From positions 13,286 to 37,341 of the forward strand of contig DAAJ01000034.1 of assembly GCA_001701115.1 (NCBI GenBank): a stretch of DNA of 24,056 nt, in the 5' to 3' direction. Origin of the DNA: Bacteroidales bacterium GP2. Lineage in GTDB: Bacteria; Bacteroidota; Bacteroidia; Bacteroidales; Muribaculaceae. Made by a program: the position numbers and the translations under genes. Shown one piece after another: positions 21,346 through 24,056 of the stretch (positions within the stretch are counted from its first letter, which is position 1; each line of letters starts with the position of its first letter). The notes beneath the pieces were generated by a model. It was not told where the DNA came from. It saw nothing but the letters and a program-made list of their open reading frames with translations, and made no database searches.

Positions 21346-24056
21346 TTATTTAAGAACCTTGAAGTTGCGTCCTCCGATGCGCACAATGTATATGCCATGA
21401 GGGAGTCCGGATACTCGACCTCCATTGCTTACAGCCACACGGACTCCTGAAATATTGAAAATCTCTGCTTTGCCTTCGCCATCAATAACAATATCACTGT
21501 TTTCAATCCGCACTGCCTCTTTCTTTTCTCCGTCAATGCCGTCGATACCAGACGGTTTCTCAATAATAGTAATTTTGCATGAAGCGGTCAGACCATTGGC
21601 AGTTGTCGCGGTAATTGTAGCAATTCCTTCTTTCAGCGCAGACACGACGCCGTTTGCGTCTACGCCCGCAACCTCAACATCGCTCGACATCCATGTCACT
21701 GTCTTGTCGGTAGCATCGTCCGGAGTGATTGTCGCCACCAGTTGCAAAGTGCTGTTTTCAAGCAGTTCGGCGTCCTCAACATTCAGCGTAATCGCCGACG
21801 GTTCTATTGTTTCGGGTATGACCGTAACGATGCATGAAGCAGTCAGACCGTTAGCTGTCGTCGCGGTAATTGTCGCAATTCCTTCTTTTAGTGCAGACAC
21901 GACGCCGTTTTCGTCTACGCCCGCAACCTCAACATCGCTCGACGTCCATGTCACCGTCTTGTCGGTAGCATTGTCCGGAGTGATTGTCGCCACCAGTTGC
22001 AAAGTGCTGTTCTCAACCAATGTGGCATTTTCAAGATTGAGAACCAGTGATGCAGCATCAATAGCAGCCCTGATAACAGTAACTTCACAAGTCGCTGTCA
22101 GTTCTCCGCAGGAAGCGGTGATGGTTGCATTTCCCGGTGAATTGCCCCAAACTTTTCCACTGTCATCTACATTAGCTACTGTTGCATCAGAGCTATTCCA
22201 TACAATAACTTTTTCTGCATCTTCCGGGATTACGGTGGCAACTATTTGGAGCGATTCGCCCTCTTTAATGGTTGCTTTTGTGGGATTCAGCGCAAGTCCT
22301 GTAGGGAGTATGATTTTTTTCTCTACGGTTACTTTGCAGGATGCAGTTATATCTCCGCAAGAAGCGGATACAATTGCCTCGCCAGGAGCGACAGCGGTTA
22401 TAATGCCGCTCGAATTGACTGTTGCGATGGTTTCATCGGAAGTACTCCATGTAATTGTGCCCTCCGCTTCTTCCGGTATGAGTGTCGCCTCAAGTCTATA
22501 TGTATTCCCTTCTGTGAGTGTTATTTGTGATGTGTTGAGCGTTATACCTGTAGGGTTGACGATATTTTTTGTCACATTGATTTCACATGTTGCTGAAAAC
22601 TCTCCGCACGCGGCAGTGATAGTGGCTGTGCCATTTGAAATAGCCACTCCTCTACCGGTTTCATCAACTTTGGCGATCTCTTCATCAGATGTGCTCCAAG
22701 TGATGGTGCCTTCCGCTCCTTCGGGAATTAATGTAGCTGTGAGATGGAACAAAGTGCCTTCCGTAACAGAAATTTGGGATGGATTGATGAGGATTCCTTC
22801 CGGTTTTACAACATTTTTCTCAACAATCACCTCGCACAGTGCAGATATTTCTCCGCAAGATGCTGAGATAGTCGCGGTGCCCGCTGATACAGCTGTTATA
22901 TTTCCGTTTTCGTCAACGATAGCAACCGTCTCGTCAGAGGATGCCCATACGATAGCGCCCTCCGCCTCCTCAGGAATTATTATTGCTTTCAGCAGGAATG
23001 TTTTGCCCTCAATGATAGTGACTTGCGAAGTATTGAGCTGTATTCCTTCCGGTTTTACGACTTTTTTCTCAACAATCACCTCACACAGTGCAGATAGTTC
23101 TCCGCAAGATGCTGAGATAGTCGCGGCGCCCGCTGATACAGCTGTTATATTTCCGTTCTCGTCAACGGTAGCAACCGTCTCGTCAGAGGATGTCCATACG
23201 ATAGCGCCCTCCGCATCCTCAGGAATTATTATTGCTTCCAAAAGGAAAGTGGATTCCTCCGTCAGTGTTATTTTTGTGGTATTAAGCAGAATTCCTGTCG
23301 GTTGAACAATTTTTCTCTCAACTGTTACTATGCAGTCGGCTGAAAATTCTCCGCAAATAGCTCTGATGGTAACATCTCCTTCTGAAATTGCTTTAACCAT
23401 GCCTTGATTATCTACTGTTGCAATTCGTGTGTCAGTCGATTCCCATATTATTTCCCCTTCTGTTCCCTCGGGTGTAAGAATTGCTTCCAATAGGAATGTC
23501 GAGCCTTCAGTCAGAGTGATTTGTGAAGTATTCAAACTGATTCCTGCAGGTCTGATGACTTTCTTCTCAACGGTTACTTCGCAGTATGCTGTCAGCTCCC
23601 CGAATGAAGCTGTTATAGTAGCCACTCCTGCTGCCACAGCTGTGACATTTCCATTCTCATCAACAGTCGCTATTGCCTCATCGGAGCTGCTCCATTTGAT
23701 AGTGCCTTCTGCTCCCTCCGGTTCAACTATGGCTTCAAGTTTGAATGAATCCCCTTCTGCAAGTGATTTGCTTGACTCGCTTAAGGCAATTCCTGATGGT
23801 TTAATGGCGCTTTCTGTTACTGTTATCGTTATCTGTGTATCAATAACCTTAAAGCCCGGTTGGGGAGATTGGAATGAAATTGTGCCTTCTCCGGTTTTCT
23901 TGGCTTCAAATGTGGCGGTAAGGGTGCCATTTTCATTTATAGGGGAGAATGATACAAACTGTACTATGCCGTTTTCCGGTACAGTTACCTCAAAATCAGG
24001 ATTAAACCATGAGTTTTCCGGCTGAGGTCTTAATGTTATATCAAACTGCTTGCCTG
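21346..24056 (-). CDS. Large Big_2 (bacterial Ig-like) repeat protein with T9SS-type-A-like C-terminal tail; N-terminus beyond right edge
   Basis: The frame is open from the right edge to a stop at 21346-21348, about 902 residues; the true start is outside the window. The first ~82 visible residues (24056-23809) are a beta-rich domain of unclear family. Nine tandem Big_2 domains follow (23808-21556), seven of 83 residues then two of 85, each with the IPEGAEGTIxWSSSDExIATVDENG / VSAGxATITAxCGE pattern. The last 69 residues contain an SGIDGID linker and a tail reading AEIFNISGVRV, SGLPHGIYIVRIGGRNFKVLK. This tail resembles the T9SS type A sorting domain, but the same motif is also common on Bacteroidales proteins whose secretion route is unclear. 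Big_2 arrays usually act as stalks or adhesive modules outside the cell. Paired cysteines occur in six repeats. Confident about domains; the ligand is unknown. Confidence 0.88.
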   Translation of the reverse strand, partial: GKQFDITLRPQPENSWFNPDFEVTVPENGIVQFVSFSPINENGTLTATFEAKKTGEGTISFQSPQPGFKVIDTQITITVTESAIKPSGIALSESSKSLAEGDSFKLEAIVEPEGAEGTIKWSSSDEAIATVDENGNVTAVAAGVATITASFGELTAYCEVTVEKKVIRPAGISLNTSQITLTEGSTFLLEAILTPEGTEGEIIWESTDTRIATVDNQGMVKAISEGDVTIRAICGEFSADCIVTVERKIVQPTGILLNTTKITLTEESTFLLEAIIIPEDAEGAIVWTSSDETVATVDENGNITAVSAGAATISASCGELSALCEVIVEKKVVKPEGIQLNTSQVTIIEGKTFLLKAIIIPEEAEGAIVWASSDETVAIVDENGNITAVSAGTATISASCGEISALCEVIVEKNVVKPEGILINPSQISVTEGTLFHLTATLIPEGAEGTITWSTSDEEIAKVDETGRGVAISNGTATITAACGEFSATCEINVTKNIVNPTGITLNTSQITLTEGNTYRLEATLIPEEAEGTITWSTSDETIATVNSSGIITAVAPGEAIVSASCGDITASCKVTVEKKIILPTGLALNPTKATIKEGESLQIVATVIPEDAEKVIVWNSSDATVANVDDSGKVWGNSPGNATITASCGELTATCEVTVIRAAIDAASLVLNLENATLVENSTLQLVATITPDNATDKTVTWTSSDVEVAGVDENGVVSALKEGIATITATTANGLTASCIVTVIPETIEPSAITLNVEDAELLENSTLQLVATITPDDATDKTVTWMSSDVEVAGVDANGVVSALKEGIATITATTANGLTASCKITIIEKPSGIDGIDGEKKEAVRIENSDIVIDGEGKAEIFNISGVRVAVSNGGRVSGLPHGIYIVRIGGRNFKVLK
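21556..23808 (-). repeat. Nine tandem coding repeats of about 250 bp (Big_2 units)
   Basis: From the gene's 5' side the units start at about 23808, 23559, 23310, 23061, 22812, 22563 and 22314 (period 249 bp), then 22065 and 21810 (period 255 bp). The two 255-bp units are nearly identical at DNA level for most of their length. The units at 23310 and 23061 also share long near-identical stretches. The other units have diverged. This indicates repeated, partly recent duplication or gene conversion within the array. Confidence 0.85.

Noticed and set aside
21425..23305. Long plus-strand open frame of about 626 codons opposite the Big_2 array
   Set aside because: It is antisense to a clear Ig-like repeat protein. 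Its own 'repeats' mirror those of the real gene, and it is rich in S/I/V with no domain. Repeating the same stop-free unit keeps the opposite frame open by chance.
21556..23808. Possible CRISPR array or non-coding satellite
   Set aside because: The repeats are about 250 bp, stay in one open frame, and encode Big_2 domains. There is no short repeat-spacer pattern and no cas gene.

Overview
The window looks like a chromosomal segment of a gut-type anaerobic Bacteroidota, order Bacteroidales, possibly Muribaculaceae (the family is inference from overall gene flavour). The evidence is a pyruvate:ferredoxin oxidoreductase, menaquinone synthesis (MenA), Kdo activation (KdsB, so an LPS-bearing outer membrane), a flotillin FloA, a short CstA, a DUF349 repeat protein, and a Big_2-repeat surface protein ending in a T9SS-type-A-like tail. 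Several gene starts are preceded by the Bacteroidales -7 promoter box TAnnTTTG, and Shine-Dalgarno sequences are weak, as expected in this group. No insertion sequence, tRNA, rRNA, CRISPR array or prophage gene was seen.

Layout. (1) 1-1358, minus: N-terminal part of NifJ/PFOR, running off the left edge. (2) 1359-1809: AT-rich intergenic region with phased A-tracts, an exact TAnnTTTG promoter and a strong intrinsic terminator that together define a candidate small RNA or leader of about 70 nt. (3) 1810-8317, plus: yciO/sua5-like, a fused ABC-type ATPase-DUF4435 (TOPRIM-like) protein, menA, then an aspT-like aspartate:alanine antiporter and an aspD aspartate 4-decarboxylase. (4) 8318-8499: convergent junction with an 11-bp hairpin. 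(5) 8500-15238, minus: a tightly packed run transcribed as PD40/TPR secreted protein, floA, cstA, PHP phosphatase, kdsB, and an M16-like protein without the zinc motif. (6) 15329-16057, minus: a six-TM ion channel with an unusual filter, divergent from tcdA (16143-16883, plus). (7) 16885-21146, minus: cysK, a WcaJ-type sugar-1-phosphate transferase, and a DUF349 protein. (8) 21346-24056, minus: a large repeat protein with nine Big_2 domains, cut by the right edge.

How the genes may work together. AspT plus AspD is a known two-part decarboxylation energy system: aspartate enters, alanine and CO2 are made, alanine leaves, and a proton is consumed inside. YciO and TcdA both relate to the t6A/ct6A modification of tRNA position 37. 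The ATPase-DUF4435 protein joins in one chain the two activities that the PARIS anti-phage system splits between AriA and AriB. Here it sits between yciO and menA and overlaps menA by 8 nt. This is the most interesting candidate in the window, because AriB-type nucleases act on a tRNA that normally carries t6A. KdsB, FloA, the sugar transferase, the PD40 protein and the Big_2 protein all concern the cell envelope.
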